From: Atriophallophorus winterbourni | Lineage: Eukaryota; Platyhelminthes; Trematoda; Plagiorchiida; Microphallidae | NCBI GenBank assembly: GCA_013407085.1 | Contig: JACCGJ010003132.1 | Location: 1-64,000 of the forward strand | Length of the DNA: 64,000 nt | Direction of reading: 5' to 3' | Program-made: the position numbers and the translations under genes | Part shown: one piece after another, positions 28,975 to 41,076 of the stretch | Numbering within the stretch: the stretch's first letter is position 1 | How the letters are laid out: each line of letters opens with the position of its first letter | The notes under the pieces: generated by a model | Database searches by the model: none | What the model was told of the DNA's origin: nothing | What the model saw: the letters and a program-made list of their open reading frames with translations, nothing else

Positions 28975-31790
28975 GTCCATCGACGCTATGTTCAAGAGAC
29001 GACGTATGCTTAGTAGATGGAAAGCATTCAGCAATCGTTCGTGTCGCGTGGGTGGTCTAAGTTTCACTGCCGTACACTAAAGCATTTAGTACATACGCGC
29101 TGTATACCATCATCTTTGTCTTTACAGTCAGCTTGCGGTCACCCCAAACACGAGAGTTCAATCGGGACAAAATGACAGCTGCTCTGCCAATCCGCTTATC
29201 AATCTCGGTGTCTAGCGATAGGCTATCCGCAATGGTTGACCAATATATGTGAAATGATGTACTGGTTCGAGCTGATAGTTTCCAACAGTGATAGCGATGG
29301 AGGCGAAAGAATCCATCGATCAAGGAGTTTGGTCTTACTCATGCTGATTGTTAGCCCAATATCTGTGCATGCCGACGAAAAACAGTCCATCAGCGACTGG
29401 AGGTTTTCTTGGGAGTGAACAATAATTTCTGCATCGTCGGCAAACAGATGAGCAACGGATTTATCACATTCCGTGCCTTGCTTTGTGCTCTCAACCGGTT
29501 CAGGTTGAAAGGCTTGCCATCACCGCGTGCGTAGGTAAATGCCTTCTGTTCTCGTTTTAAAAGCGTGCTTCAGAAGCTGAGCAAAGAAAATGCCGAATAG
29601 CGTGGGAGCAAGAACACATCCTTCTTTGACGCCTCGGCGAACTTCAAACGCTTCTGAACTGAAACCGTTAAAATCGACTGGGCCCTTCGTGCCTGAGTGG
29701 AACGAAATAACGATTTGTAACAGTCTTGGCGTGCGATATGTGATGTGAAAGCACAAGCCTGATCCAGGCAAAGTGCCGCACATGACTGCGCGTGGGCTGA
29801 AATACTGTCAGGTTGCCCAGGCCTAGACATGACAAAAGAAATAGGAAGAAAATAGAAATGGTAGTGAAACTCCAGTGTGTTTCAGCATGCAGCTCACTAA
29901 CGGTGGCCAATTACTTAAGCACGATGTTAGCCGCACTTCACAGAAATATTGCACATCCGTAGACCACTGCAAGGATCTTCGCTTATGTGCCCCGGTGGGA
30001 AAGAGTCCGAAACTCTCAGCAACGAACCCAAACCTAACAATGGGATGGTCAAAGTTTAATCCTTTTGTGAATCCAAGAAACTGATAAAGCAGTGCAGCGA
30101 AAACACTATCAGCTTCAACGGAGATTCCTCAGTGGCATAATTATCTTGCAATGTATGTGTGGCAAACACTTTTCGCATCCTCAAATTTTGTGGGCAGCCT
30201 ATCAGATCAAGCATTTTGAAAAGACTCTCCATACTGACGTAGTCGAATGACTTCGTTAAATCAATAAAAACGGCGCATAATGTCATACGCTGTTCCCGAC
30301 AATTTTCTTGAAGTTGTATCAGGGAGAAGATCATGTCAACGGATAATCTTCGCACGAAGAAGCCACATTAAAATTCAACGTAAATTCTATCAGCCAAAAC
30401 TTGTAGCCGGATCTGTAGGTCTTTAGCAAACAATTTGTCTACAACATTCAGTCGCCCCCTATCACCCTTATTCTTGAATAGCTTAATGATATTTGTGTCT
30501 CGCATCTCTTGTCGAACACACTCCTGCCAGCACTGAAGAATCAAATGATGAAGAAGCTGTAATAATACTGTTCTACAACATTTGATGAGCTCAGGTGGAA
30601 TTCCGTCGTCATTAGGGGCCTTCCCATTCGCTATGCGGTCGATTGCCCTGTTGAACTCATCAAGAGTAGGGCTAGTATCTAGATATTAAATAGTTGGCAA
30701 CCGCTCAACATTTTTTAGTACATGCGGTAAAACCGTACTGTCCTTAGAGTAGAGAGAGTAGAAGTGCTCTACCCATTTTTCCATCTGCTGAGTTTTGTCG
30801 ACAATCGGGTTATCAGATACAGATTTAATGAGAGCCGTTTTAAGTTTGTTTGAACCAATGGCTCTCTTTATCCCATCACACCGTGAAATTTTCCAATATC
30901 CGTAGCTTTTTGGATACAGGCTAATTTCAGTCCAATAGTCATTTGCACATCGTCTTGCAATCTGTCGGACGTTATTGCTAGCTGTTCTTAGAGGTCGTAA
31001 GTTTTCATCTGTTGGCTGATGATCGTTTCTCATCCAACATTGCACTCATCTCAGTAGATTTGGCTTCGAACCAGTCGCTCGTTCGAACTTTTTCCGGACC
31101 GTATGTGGAAAAAGAGACTCGGTGTATGCAGCTTTTTAGCAATTCCTTGTCTTTAGGCCGATTTGGTTTAGGTTCTCTTGTTGAACTCGGCTGTGAAGGC
31201 TTTCGCGAATCGCGCAGCTAGATTTGGTTCGCACATGCGAGTGACGTCTATCCTTGTTTTAGCAGACAATTTTGTGCGGTGAAATCTCGTGGGGAAGCTT
31301 CAGTTTTGCGCAGACCATTGAATGATCAGTATCGCTGTCGGCGCATCCATTACCACTACACAGTTTTTTGTGGCACGTTTTTGAGGACTGTTGTGAGGTT
31401 ATGATAAAAAGTGTCATTTTCAGCAGGTGTCACAGAAAGCGTCTTCGCATAAACGTTGATCAACGTAATGGTACCAGTAATGTACTTCAGATTTAGAGTC
31501 CAAATCAGTTCGCTCCCGTTGTTGCTAGGTTCTGCTGCTTTTATTAGGCTGTTTCGCACAACAAACCCAACTCCACGCAGTCGAGGCTCATCAAAACCCC
31601 TTCCTTTCCAAAAATCTAATTTCTTTCTGTTAGCATACCAGTGTCTAGTAATCGCGTCTCTTGCAGGACCGCCACGACGCGCTTCAGCTTTTTTAGCTCA
31701 TTGTTGATCACCGCTGATTTTCTTACGCCTCTGATATTCGTGACGTCGTCATGAAACCCTGGAAGCATTGACCGGACCTTCCGGTTTCAG
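28975..31790 (-). mobile_element. RTE-like non-LTR retrotransposon, degenerate, with an internal insertion
   Basis: Read from 31790 to 28975. Endonuclease remnants come first (ITLINVYAKT near 31450). A linker follows at 31045-30686 (NDYWTEISLYPK...). RT block A/B reads CAVFIDLTKSFDYVSMESLF near 30250, then RT block C/D FEVRRGVKEGCVLAPTLF near 29600, and the C-terminal LSRLNSRVW...KTKMMVYSAYVL near 29100. Motif wording is that of RTE-clade elements. Between about 29720 and 30190 the RT is split by inserted sequence that includes the interspersed repeat at 29745-29845. Many stops and frameshifts; inactive. Confidence 0.8.
29745..29845 (+). repeat. ~100-bp interspersed repeat, copy 2
   Basis: Second copy of the sequence at 13473-13573, here inserted within the RT domain of the 28975-31790 element. 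Its presence in two unrelated contexts supports transposition. Confidence 0.65.
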
Positions 31791-33120
31791 AACTGACCTT
31801 CGTTATTTAATAATTAGCTGTTGCGAAAAAAATACAGTCTGCTTGTCGGTTGATTCCTAATCATGCTCCGCATGCAGCCAATGAGGATACCAGACCGTGG
31901 CGAGACTTCACTTTATTGGCTGGGGGTTGCCCAGCTTGATGGGGGCGGTAGGCGTCCAACGAGACCTAAAAATCTCCTCCACCGTCGGAAGCAGCCCCAG
32001 GCGCTAAGCTGTATGCCAGTCGAGCCATAGCTTTTAACCGGTATCTGCTGCCTCCCGTGTTATTATCCGTAGAAGCCGAATGGAGTGCCCTCTCCATTGG
32101 TGCGTTGAGATGTACGCCCGGCAGTTCAATATTGAGAACTAGCTGTTGCCCATGCAGCAAGTTTTCTCTCTCCACGGCACCAAAGGAACAGCTAGACTGA
32201 TACGTTGGGACAACATTGTTGTCGCAGGAATTGGCAGGACGAAGTTGAATACAACTTCGGTCTGCCTAACGGGACTCCGGATTTTTCCTCGAGGTTGACT
32301 CCTGAAGCCTTTTCCATGATTGGATGTAGCCACAAGGCAGTAGAGGTTTGATATAAGGGTCTTAATTATCGCTAAGGCGAGATATTGCTGATTTCTGTCA
32401 AACTCAATGATAGAATTTGTACGACTGAATAATCTGTCCTTCCTTAGACGTACTCAATAATCGATTGAGGAATCACGTTTGCTCGCAAATGCAGTGATGA
32501 GGAAGGCTAAATATAATGACTGAAGACTATTTTGCTTAAGGATCTGTCAACCTTGGTGAATCGGTTCAGGGTGTAAGGAAACATAATATTCGGGTATTCA
32601 ATTTTAGCCGAAGTAGTAGATTAGAACAAATGACTTTTGGAAATCCGTTATCAAGTATTTGGTTCCAAGCAAGGTGATTATTTTCTCATTGTTTCACCCA
32701 GGTTAATGTATTCTGTCTAGCGAAAATAGGATTCTGTTGTCTCGCAGCATACATTTGCCATCGCCTTAATGATATTAGACTGAATTTCACCTATTCTCTT
32801 AACGAAAATTCGCCTCTCTTAATCAACCATTTCACTCTAAGTGCATTACACCTAACGAGCATTTATAAGGTTTGTAGCATTTTGTCACCAAATGACTGCT
32901 TATACACCAGTACTGACAAGTCTCCCACTGCACTTACCCATTTAACAATTCAAATCCGGTTACTAGCTTTTCATCTAGATTTGAGCTCTGTCATTAACGC
33001 TCAATCGGCATCTAAATACACAATCCTTATAATTTTAAATACAATACGAATTCAAGCAAGTATTTATTAATTTGGAATTCAAGTTCAATGAAATAAAACC
33101 TTGAGACTGAAAATTAAATT
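31791..33120. other. no host gene seen; 5' part probably retroelement leader
   Basis: 31791-32340 is probably the 5' region of the minus-strand RTE element (a GC-richer stretch with short frames). 32340-33120 is AT-rich and shows nothing supported. Confidence 0.35.
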
Positions 33121-33133
33121 GTGTAGGGTTCAG

Positions 33134-33271
33134 ATGAATAGCGAGATTCAATCTGAATGCAGCAACGTTGAAATTGACCCTCCGTTTCTGTCTTTCATGA
33201 GTTCATTTCTTCACGAAACTGAAAGAAAAATTGACACTATGACGTCTGTTCCAAAAACGTTCCTTACATAA
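33134..33271 (+). CDS. possible small protein (45 aa), unrecognised
   Basis: ATG immediately after an acceptor-like GTGTAGGGTTCAG, open for 45 codons to TAA. The residues look coding-like, with an amphipathic segment FLSFMSSFLHETERKIDTM. No homologue recognised and no donor site, so it would have to be a complete tiny gene or chance. Confidence 0.2.
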   Translation: MNSEIQSECSNVEIDPPFLSFMSSFLHETERKIDTMTSVPKTFLT

Positions 33272-33406
33272 TTTTGACTTTTTATTGTAAAAAGTATTAA
33301 TAATCATGGCCTTTTCAAAGAACATTTTAAGTTAGATATTTGATCTTGCTTTCAAGCCTTCCTAGTGTTTTTGTTAACCACGAACCGATTTTGATAATGT
33401 TTACTC

Positions 33407-33625
33407 ATGGATCCGGTGTGGCACAACGGATATGACGAACGACTTTCAATTGGAAGGATCAACGGTGGAATCCCATTCGGTTACACATTTCGGGAAATGC
33501 GCTTAACCCACGTCCCTACCGTACCCTGGTGTAAAATGGCTGCCGACAAGGATTGGGGAATAATTGCGAAAGCTTGGTATCTCTCCAGTTGTCGAAATAT
33601 TATCAGCTATACTGGTTCATCTTAA
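33407..33625 (+). other. unrecognised 72-codon open frame, possibly repeat-derived
   Basis: MDPVWHNGYDERLSIGRING... to a TAA stop. Composition is protein-like (Trp/Cys/Arg present). There is no domain, splice site or neighbour that supports a host gene. Confidence 0.2.
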
Positions 33626-33639
33626 AGAAATCGGAGATA

Positions 33640-34062
33640 AGCACCAGTTTTAGGGGCTTCATGGCCTGATCAAGACTTAATAAATCACGTATAGAGGAAT
33701 ACTTATCAAAATACTTTCCCGTGCATCGTAGCTAAGGCTTCAATGAAGGGTTTCACGTTTCGAATATTGAATTATTATTGAATATTAAATTAAAACTTAC
33801 GATTAGCTTACATAGACCTAGCCACATTGTAGGGCTAGTCATAAATGTTTGTTAATTGAGTGGTATCCTAGTACCATCTTCAATGAGCAAAGCCATATCG
33901 CTTGTATTATTTCGTGATAATGAAACCAAGAATAGACACCGCCATTATGGTTACTACTTGTTTCGTTGAGAAAGAATAAGAAAATGGTATTTGAAAATAT
34001 TCGAGACCGATCGGAAGTCCATAATCATGAAAATAAAGTTTGCAATGAATCAGTTATAGCAA
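33640..34062. other. no gene seen
   Basis: AT-rich flank up to the Penelope 3' end. Nothing supported. Confidence 0.4.
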
Positions 34063-34065
34063 GTT

Positions 34066-34109
34066 TTGGTAACGTTTCGCTTCTGAACACAGAAGCTTCG
34101 TCAGACCAA
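34066..34109 (-). ncRNA. hammerhead ribozyme, class 2, in Penelope pLTR (copy 1, best preserved)
   Basis: Minus strand: helix I UUGGU (34109-34105), core CUGACGA (34104-34098), stem II of 6 perfect pairs GCUUCU/AGAAGC with a 6-nt loop, GAAA, palindromic ACGU (34072-34075), cleavage-site U (34071), then ACCAA (34070-34066) that pairs perfectly with UUGGU. Every invariant position is met. Penelope-like elements are known to carry such minimal type I hammerheads in their pseudo-LTRs. Confidence 0.85.
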
Positions 34110-34960
34110 GGGTGTCGGTATGAACGGTGTTCAGGTCTAAATGGCATTTTCTTGACCAATCCTGATTTCTCTAAGCTAGATAGGGGAGATCAAGACAATT
34201 GATCACCCCCTAAATTGTTTATTAAATGTACAAGTGTGAACAGCGTCTGCTGACACTGCTCACATAATCATGTGCGCATTATGTGTTATGTTCGTTAATC
34301 GTTATCCGCTGCAGAACTGAACGCCAGATTGTTGAGATATCCGCCCCATCTACCTTATTCGCCGCATTAGCCCCAGCCTTTGTTATTTCAACAGCCTCGG
34401 CGTGTAGTCTTCCCGTATATTATTTCACACCCCGTCTTATCACTTCCACGTTATCAAGATCTACGCTGTGTCCAGTGTCTAGCACCTGTTCAGCTATGGC
34501 AGAATCCTGAATCAGTGATTGATATTCACTGAGATTGCGGGGTTGCTTTCCCACTCGTTTCCTGTGTTCGTTTACACTAGTGCAAAGTTCTCTAGACGTT
34601 TGCCCAATGTAAACACCCGCGCAACCCTTGCATTTGATTTCATAGATGCAGTTTGTCGCACAACCTAAAGCAGTCTTATCTTTGAGATGCATTAATACGG
34701 AGCTGAGAGTTCGACCTCCCTTATATGTTACTCTAATACCTGCGTTATTCAAGATTAGACTTATTCCTTCGGAGGTGCTTTTGGCATACGGTAGAGATAC
34801 CGTAGCTTAATCAAGTTCTTGGGGTAACCATGATTTGCAAGTCGGCGACTGACTTCTTCATGAGCTCGTCTCTTCCCTGCATAATCGCTGCAGAGGCGGT
34901 CAACCTTGTAGAACAGCGATTTTGCAACGGACTGAAATAAGAAAATGGTATCTGTCAACC
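34066..34960 (-). mobile_element. Penelope-like element, 3' part (GIY-YIG endonuclease + pLTR)
   Basis: Read from 34960 down. A linker comes first (EVSRRLANHGYPKNLIKLR). The GIY-YIG endonuclease in 34752-34420 follows: CIYEIKCKGCAGVYIGQTSREL then NEHRK, with the conserved AGVYIGQTSR core, and DTGHSVDLDNVEVI further on. The frame then changes and reads EAVEITKAGANAANKVDGADISTIW to the end of the protein near 34265. The pLTR follows, ending in the hammerhead at 34066. RT is absent (5'-truncated near 34960). GIY-YIG plus pLTR plus hammerhead is diagnostic of Penelope-like elements. Confidence 0.85.
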
Positions 34961-35754
34961 TGCGTCGCCTTCTGACCGATTCCGGGATTTCGATTTGCTA
35001 CAGTCTAGTAGCTCAAGTTTGTCTTATTTTTAATGTTGAAAAGAAACTCAATCTTCGAGATTTTCTGATGAGATTTAATTGAAAGGGAACCTACACCGTG
35101 TTCGATGACTTTGTCGCTTGTTGTTAGATTAAGTATCCTGATACAAAATCCTATTTTAATACCATATGATGTGAACGTAGTTATTATTTCACTGATATAT
35201 TTAATTCTTCACTGTCATTTATCTCCATGAATTATCATTGCCGTTACAGCTGTCCTGCCCATGTACAGTTGCTGGTCATCTAACCGTAACTAATTCACAT
35301 TTGACTGGGCAGAGCTTTAATCGTCAAGTAAACCAAACCTTAACTGCAAATTTTTTAGCATGGTGAACAAGCGTTTTTTTGTATAACTACCGATCGAAGC
35401 TGCTGTGATTGCTCAATTTTTAAATTACCACACCAGTCAACATTGCCTCATTTCTTATACTGGTCCCGCTTTACATATCGATGATCACGAATTGGTAGTA
35501 GCACTGCGTACACGCTTTTTAACAAATCTACGTATTGTTAATATGAATTCACAGGCATGGATCCAGTGAGTGTCGTAGTCAGTGGCTGAAAATGTTGCGA
35601 GACTGTTGTGTTTCTCTGCGCTAGACAGATTAATAAGAATAATAATGACTGTAAGACTCCATGTACTTCAGCGACGCTTTCAAATCTGGTTTGCATGCAA
35701 AACGTTTTACGGGCATTGAGTACATCGGTATTCGTGCCACCGTGTTAAATATAC
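34961..35754. other. no gene seen
   Basis: Sequence between the two facing Penelope 5' truncation points. AT-rich, with short frames only. Confidence 0.4.
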
Positions 35755-36380
35755 TTGGAGAGAAATTAGACACCATGTTGATCTCGATAACGTAGAAATG
35801 ATGAGACCATACATTTAACGACTTCACACCGAAGCGGTTGAGATAACGATGGGTGGTAAGAATGCGGTCAACAAGGTGGATGAGGCTGATAACTCCACAA
35901 TATGGTGTCCGCTTCTGCAGTCGATGAACATTAACATGCGTAACCCCTAGTATGCGCTCGGATTACATAATCAAGCTGGTCGGTCTGCGGATGTCGATCA
36001 CAATTGAGCACAATTGAGGGTTTACACAACATGCAGGCATCAATTAATTTTGATCTCGCCTGTCTATCTTAACAAGCTCAGTGCCCACTATGGCATATTA
36101 TTAACCAGTGTCATGATTGCTTTTTCTTGTATACTTCTTGTAAGCCTTTAACTAAGCTTTTCTTATTTACGTTTCAGTTATTGTACACTCATTCTTAGAT
36201 TAGTAGAGCGTTACTTACTCCAATCAACTCGACATCCTTCTCAACTTAATTCGGAGCGTATTTAGAACGTCAGAGCAAGCTTAGTATTGGTCAAGTGAAA
36301 GCACTTTTAACTTAATCTCTGTTCGTACTGACACCATTGGTCTGAAGAGGTTTCTGTGTCATACGCGAAATGTTACCAAT
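35755..36380 (+). mobile_element. Penelope-like element, 3' end in opposite orientation
   Basis: Plus strand reads HHVDLDNVEMM then, after a stop, RLHTEAVEIT and NKVDEADNSTIW. This is the same C-terminus as the copy at 34066-34960. The pLTR follows (blocks near 35985-36075 match 5740-5870 in reverse complement) and ends with a class 2 hammerhead at 36336-36380. Truncated at the 5' side near 35755; the two copies are arranged head to head. Confidence 0.75.
36336..36380 (+). ncRNA. hammerhead ribozyme, class 2, in Penelope pLTR (copy 2)
   Basis: Helix I AUUGGU (36336-36341) pairs perfectly with ACCAAU (36375-36380). Core CUGAAGA (36342-36348; position 7 is free to vary), decayed stem II (36349-36366), GAAA, AUGU in place of the ACGU palindrome, cleavage-site U36374. 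Core intact, stem II weak. Confidence 0.7.
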
Positions 36381-36545
36381 AAACTGCTCTAGCCGATTGG
36401 TTATAAACTTTGTTATTTTCCAATAAATTAGACATTAGTTATTAGTTCAATTTCGGTTGCAATATATTATCAGTAGCAATCATTCTTTCAAATGTGGAAT
36501 ATTCAAAAAGCAGTTATAATGTTAAATGTTTAAAAAAATGCTCAC

Positions 36546-36812
36546 TCGTTTTTGACAGTCAACACTCCTATTAGCTTTCGCCAAATTTATAGAGGCATCC
36601 ACTATGGCCTTCTGTTTTTGTAAACGTTCAAAATCTGCCACAGTGCGCGCACAAGAATTGTCTACAGCAGGACCGTACAAATGACACGGCAGGTCCCATG
36701 TTCCAACATACGAGCCCCAAGGGCAATCGCCCGGAGCAGTTTTTTGCCCGGGAAGTAAATGGCCACGATCATTGGCTACTATTGTGGTTGTACGGGATTT
36801 AGATTTGGGGTG
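36546..36812 (-). CDS. CFAP126: Flattop (CFAP126)-like protein, main exon
   Basis: 267 bp, phase 0 at both ends: acceptor TTTTTTTCACAG|CACCCC at 36813, donor CGA|GTGAGC at 36545. Encodes the Flattop signature: ANDRGHLLPG followed by CPWGSYVGTWDLP (vertebrate Flattop has DRGHLLP and PWGxFMGTW). The rest (TVADFERLQKQKAIVDASINL) is helical. Flattop is a microtubule inner/associated protein of motile cilia and positions basal bodies. A neighbour exon on the C-terminal side was not identified; Penelope sequences follow. Confidence 0.75.
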
Positions 36813-37037
36813 CTGTGAAAAAAATGCAATAAATCTGTGAACACATATACATTTTTTAAAGTGCTTTAGAATTTCCTATCGTGCTGTCTCTATTTTATTT
36901 ACGGGTTATCGACGGGCTAATTATGATAACGTCATTGTTTAATTTGAATTAAAAATGTCGTTTTCCAATTATTTTATACGTTTTATTTCTCAGATTATTC
37001 ATTCATATTTGAGCTAGAGAACATTGAAATATTTTAC

Positions 37038-37076
37038 CTCGCGCTCAAAATGATAAACTGTTGAGGATTTTGGCAT
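37038..37076 (-). CDS. possible first exon of the Flattop-like gene
   Basis: ATG at 37076-37074 opens 13 codons (MPKSSTVYHFERE) ending at donor GAG|GTAAAA in phase 0, which fits the phase-0 start of the 36546-36812 exon across a 225-bp intron. The short length and lack of similarity to known Flattop N-termini leave this uncertain. Confidence 0.35.
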
Positions 37077-37079
37077 TTG

Positions 37080-40000
37080 ATGGTATGTGAGCAGCGACAA
37101 GCCATCGACTACGATCTCCAATTACGCTCCCACCTTATCATCCTCTTGGATCTCATGACGAAGTTGGGCGGAAAGTTTGTACTTTTCAGGCTTTCTTTAT
37201 GAACACACTCGAGTTCTCTCTTGAAGCGAAGTATTATTCTAAGACGCGGTCCGGCCATTTATTTATCTTACTGGTCCACTAGATTTACTAAGCGTTATTT
37301 CCAGGAACCAGCAGGATCACTTGTACCAAAAAGTTGAAGCGATTGCTTTTTGACATTCTATGTCAAGGATTTGATCAAACACGATCACGAAAAACCGGTT
37401 TTATAACAGTCAACATAATACCATGACGGTAACAACAGTTAAAATCAGGTACAACGAACATCGCGAAAGATAAATCAGATTCCTTAATCTGTTGTGTATA
37501 AAATGACGAGTCAGCAAAACTGGCTACTTTCGCGCCTGCATTTCAATCTTTTTTACTATTTTCCATTAGGTGATTAGGCACCATGACATGTTTCATAAGA
37601 ACATCCAACATAGGTATATTGCCTTATTAATAAACGTAAAGACAATAGTTATCAGCTGTTTTATTCGACAATCAAATCTTCATTGCGAAAATAGGCGTCA
37701 ACTCAATACTTATCAGCCAATTCATTTTAGGTACCAAATTACTGACTGGCGTTTATTCTAAATCACTCATTGCTTCCGGTCGATTATTCTTCCGATATAG
37801 ATTTAGGCTGAATTTTCATCCCTAAGCTCGAACCCCTTGACCCAATTCAATAAATATTACTTGCTTGTTGACCTCCGATAATACCACACCAAATTGGATT
37901 GTGATGGCCATGTAATACAAGATGTCACAGGTTGGTGCTTAGTAGCTTCATCCCGAATAGGTCAAAAATTTCTCTTAGTTTACAGTTGTATACATGTAAA
38001 AATAGCGAAATATTGCTCCCGGTTTGCGCTGTGAATCTGATTGGAAGATTTTAGGAATGTGTTTAAATGTAGCTGTTGATCAGACAGAGGTTATGGTGAC
38101 AGAAATATTGATGAAGTGGTGGTAGTCCCCTATAAAAACAAAATCTGCAAGCTATTCCAATCAATTTGTTTTGCAGATTCTTCAAACCTTGAGCAAGCGA
38201 AACTATATCAGAGACAGAGATTATTTTAATATCAGATACGTAACGCTATCTATCGCGTTTGGCCGAACATTTTGGAGCACTATCGTGCTCAACTGATTAC
38301 CTTCTATTTCGTGTTCTTAATCAATCTCGGATAATTTGGCGCGACTAATCGAATCAAAGGACAGCGTATGCGTAGCCGCAATGAACAGCTTACAGGCACA
38401 CGGTCGTCGTGGCTAAACCTTTTTATTGGATTAAAGGATTTTTTTGAACAGCTTCGATAAACACAATTCTAACTATAATATATTATACTGCTTTTCAAGT
38501 TAGGTCTGCGAGATTCTCGCTGGGACTTAGTCATAAACTGGCTCACATAACGAATCACAAGTTTATGAACAACAGGTAGACGATTTTGCGGTCACTTCGC
38601 TCTCCAATCAACCTCGGAACAGCACCACACATCTGTTGGTCTTAGCAACGATTTGTTTCGGTAGATTGAAGCTCATGGTTTATTAGATCACTACCAAAAC
38701 CTTTCGTGGGCACTGTATTCCTTTCGACCTAGATGTGTTATTTTGTAATTATAGCTTAATTTCTAACTTTGCTTTGGTTAGTGTTGTGCAATAAGATTGT
38801 CTGATTTCTCCATTATTGTCAAATCAAAAGATACACGCTCTACTTTACTACTTCTAAACTGATCTGCCGATACCCGATTTTCAGACAGAAGACGCTAACA
38901 AACTGCTTCTTTTTCACAAACAAGACAATATGGTTATATTCGTAAGTTTACTTGATAATCTTAATTTAATTTTGGTCAAGATATGTACATCTTTTCGGAA
39001 CGGGCATGGGAATTTTCATCTAAAGAAATTTGAGACCCATAGAAACTGTCTTATGTGAAATGCTTGTTGTATCGATAATTTTTAATACTAAGAAAGCACG
39101 ATTTGGCCCACAATTTGAACAGTCACCTTTTGTACAATTTTTCACGCTCGAGTTTAAAAATGGTTACTGATGATCATTATAATCAGAATTAATATAGAAA
39201 CAATCGAACTGCGTTTATTATTATCTTATATTTTTATAAGAAGTTCTTTTATGACAAAGATGTCGTGATGCATATAGAATAAAGAACCTTCGATTTGAAG
39301 ACATGCTGAAAAGCAATATGATATGCTTCTATAAGTCTTCGAATATGTTTGACCTATTAATAGATAGGAGTGCAGCCAGTAGTAAATATTTGTAATGATA
39401 ATATTGTTGAGTCTATCGCATGATTAGAAACTCTTTCTACAGGGTCTTCATTGGAAAGATATATTGAGCGTGAAATAATTATAATATATAGCGTTTGCGT
39501 CATTTGCGAGAAATCTCGGCAATATATAGAAAGTTAACAATACGAAATATGAGGTAACATACAAGTGCATTTAAAGTAAGAAACGAGTTCATGTCTATAG
39601 ATTGAAAACCAAAAGAGAATAAGGACTCTATGTAGTAATTAATTAATGTGATGAGTATAACCAATTTTCTCGGAATGTTTGTTGCTTATATACTTGATAT
39701 GTTTGCTATAGTGATTTGTGTAGATCCAGGTCGAACTACCACAAGATTACTGCAAACTCTGGCGCGTAGTCCACAAAAAGATGAGCAAACTGGTTTCACG
39801 CCCCTCTGAGATTTAAAGAAAGACTTTTCTGATTCGTTTGTAATTTAATCAGATGTGACTAACCGTTCCCAGGTAAGGCAAATTCAACATTTAAGTTGCT
39901 GGCCTATTTATGGCTAGAATCAAGGTTTGCTGTAGAGCTTAAGAAAAGAAATAGAACCGATTCATAAAGTACCGCTGTCATAGGAAGAAACAAATAACAG

Positions 40001-41018
40001 CCCGTTTATTTCAATGTATTGAAATCTATTGAAAAATATATACGAATCCATTTTATTATTTCAACCGGTAAACCTGTCATTTTAGAGGGCTCACGTTTGT
40101 TACGATGGTCCAAATCAAACGAGTTCGTGTAAACGAGAAAGAATTGAACATAAATTTATCGATTAGAATGGTTGAAGATTATGCTAATAACCTTCCGAGG
40201 ACCGTCTTATTGCTCTAGTTATAAGATCACTTCATCACTGGTGTCTAAAGTGTTACCTGATAGAAACCGTCAAATTCTTCAAATTATTACATAATGTAAA
40301 CTAACAAAATCTGTTCTCACGAGTCGTACATCCTTCATTTAGTTGCACGGAAAATAGTAGTCATCCGAATCTTAACCAACAATTTTCTAGTGTTGATATA
40401 CTTCAATGATGCCTGAAGATGAGATTGCTTACACGTACTTAAATGCACTGTAAATCGATTTGGATGCCTCGTTGCACAAGTTCTTAGATAATTTTACGTG
40501 GATAAAGGAACGTCGATGAATGCTCTTTGCATTGCAAGTTCTTATATTTTAATATTTTTGTATACTCCAAAGAATAAAATAGAAATGATCACAAATTTGT
40601 TCTAACATATATTTTAATATAAAAAATAAATGTGTCGAATTAACCTACCTTTGATGTATCTTTCGCTGGGCCATATAATTGCAGATGTTCTGGACAGAAA
40701 GCACTTTCGTACTAAAATTCTAAGTAATTGCATAAGTTATCTACCTGCGAAGCACTGTAAATTTTAGACATTGATGTTAGTTAATTATCTACCGACTGTT
40801 GGTAAGGGAACAATAAAATAAAACAAATTTCTGACAATTCGGACACATTCTTTTTATGATGATTTATTTTCATTTTACGGTTATTCTCGTACCAAAATAC
40901 TCTGGGACTGCATTAATCTTGCAGTGTGATGTCTTCGAAGTGAACAAACATCAGACGTTTTGGCGTTACGTTCAAATTTGACGTGCTCGCAATTAAGTCC
41001 GTAAAATTAATCTTTTAC

Positions 41019-41022
<4 letters not shown>
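37080..41022. other. 3.9 kb without recognised features
   Basis: AT-rich, stops dense in all six frames. I found no exon with convincing splice sites, no repeat shared with the rest of the window and no RNA gene. It could be a promoter/intergenic region of the Flattop-like gene. Confidence 0.5.

Positions 41023-41073
<51 letters not shown>
41023..41073. repeat. (TA)n microsatellite
   Basis: About 25 TA units without interruption. Confidence 0.95.
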
Positions 41074-41076
<3 letters not shown>

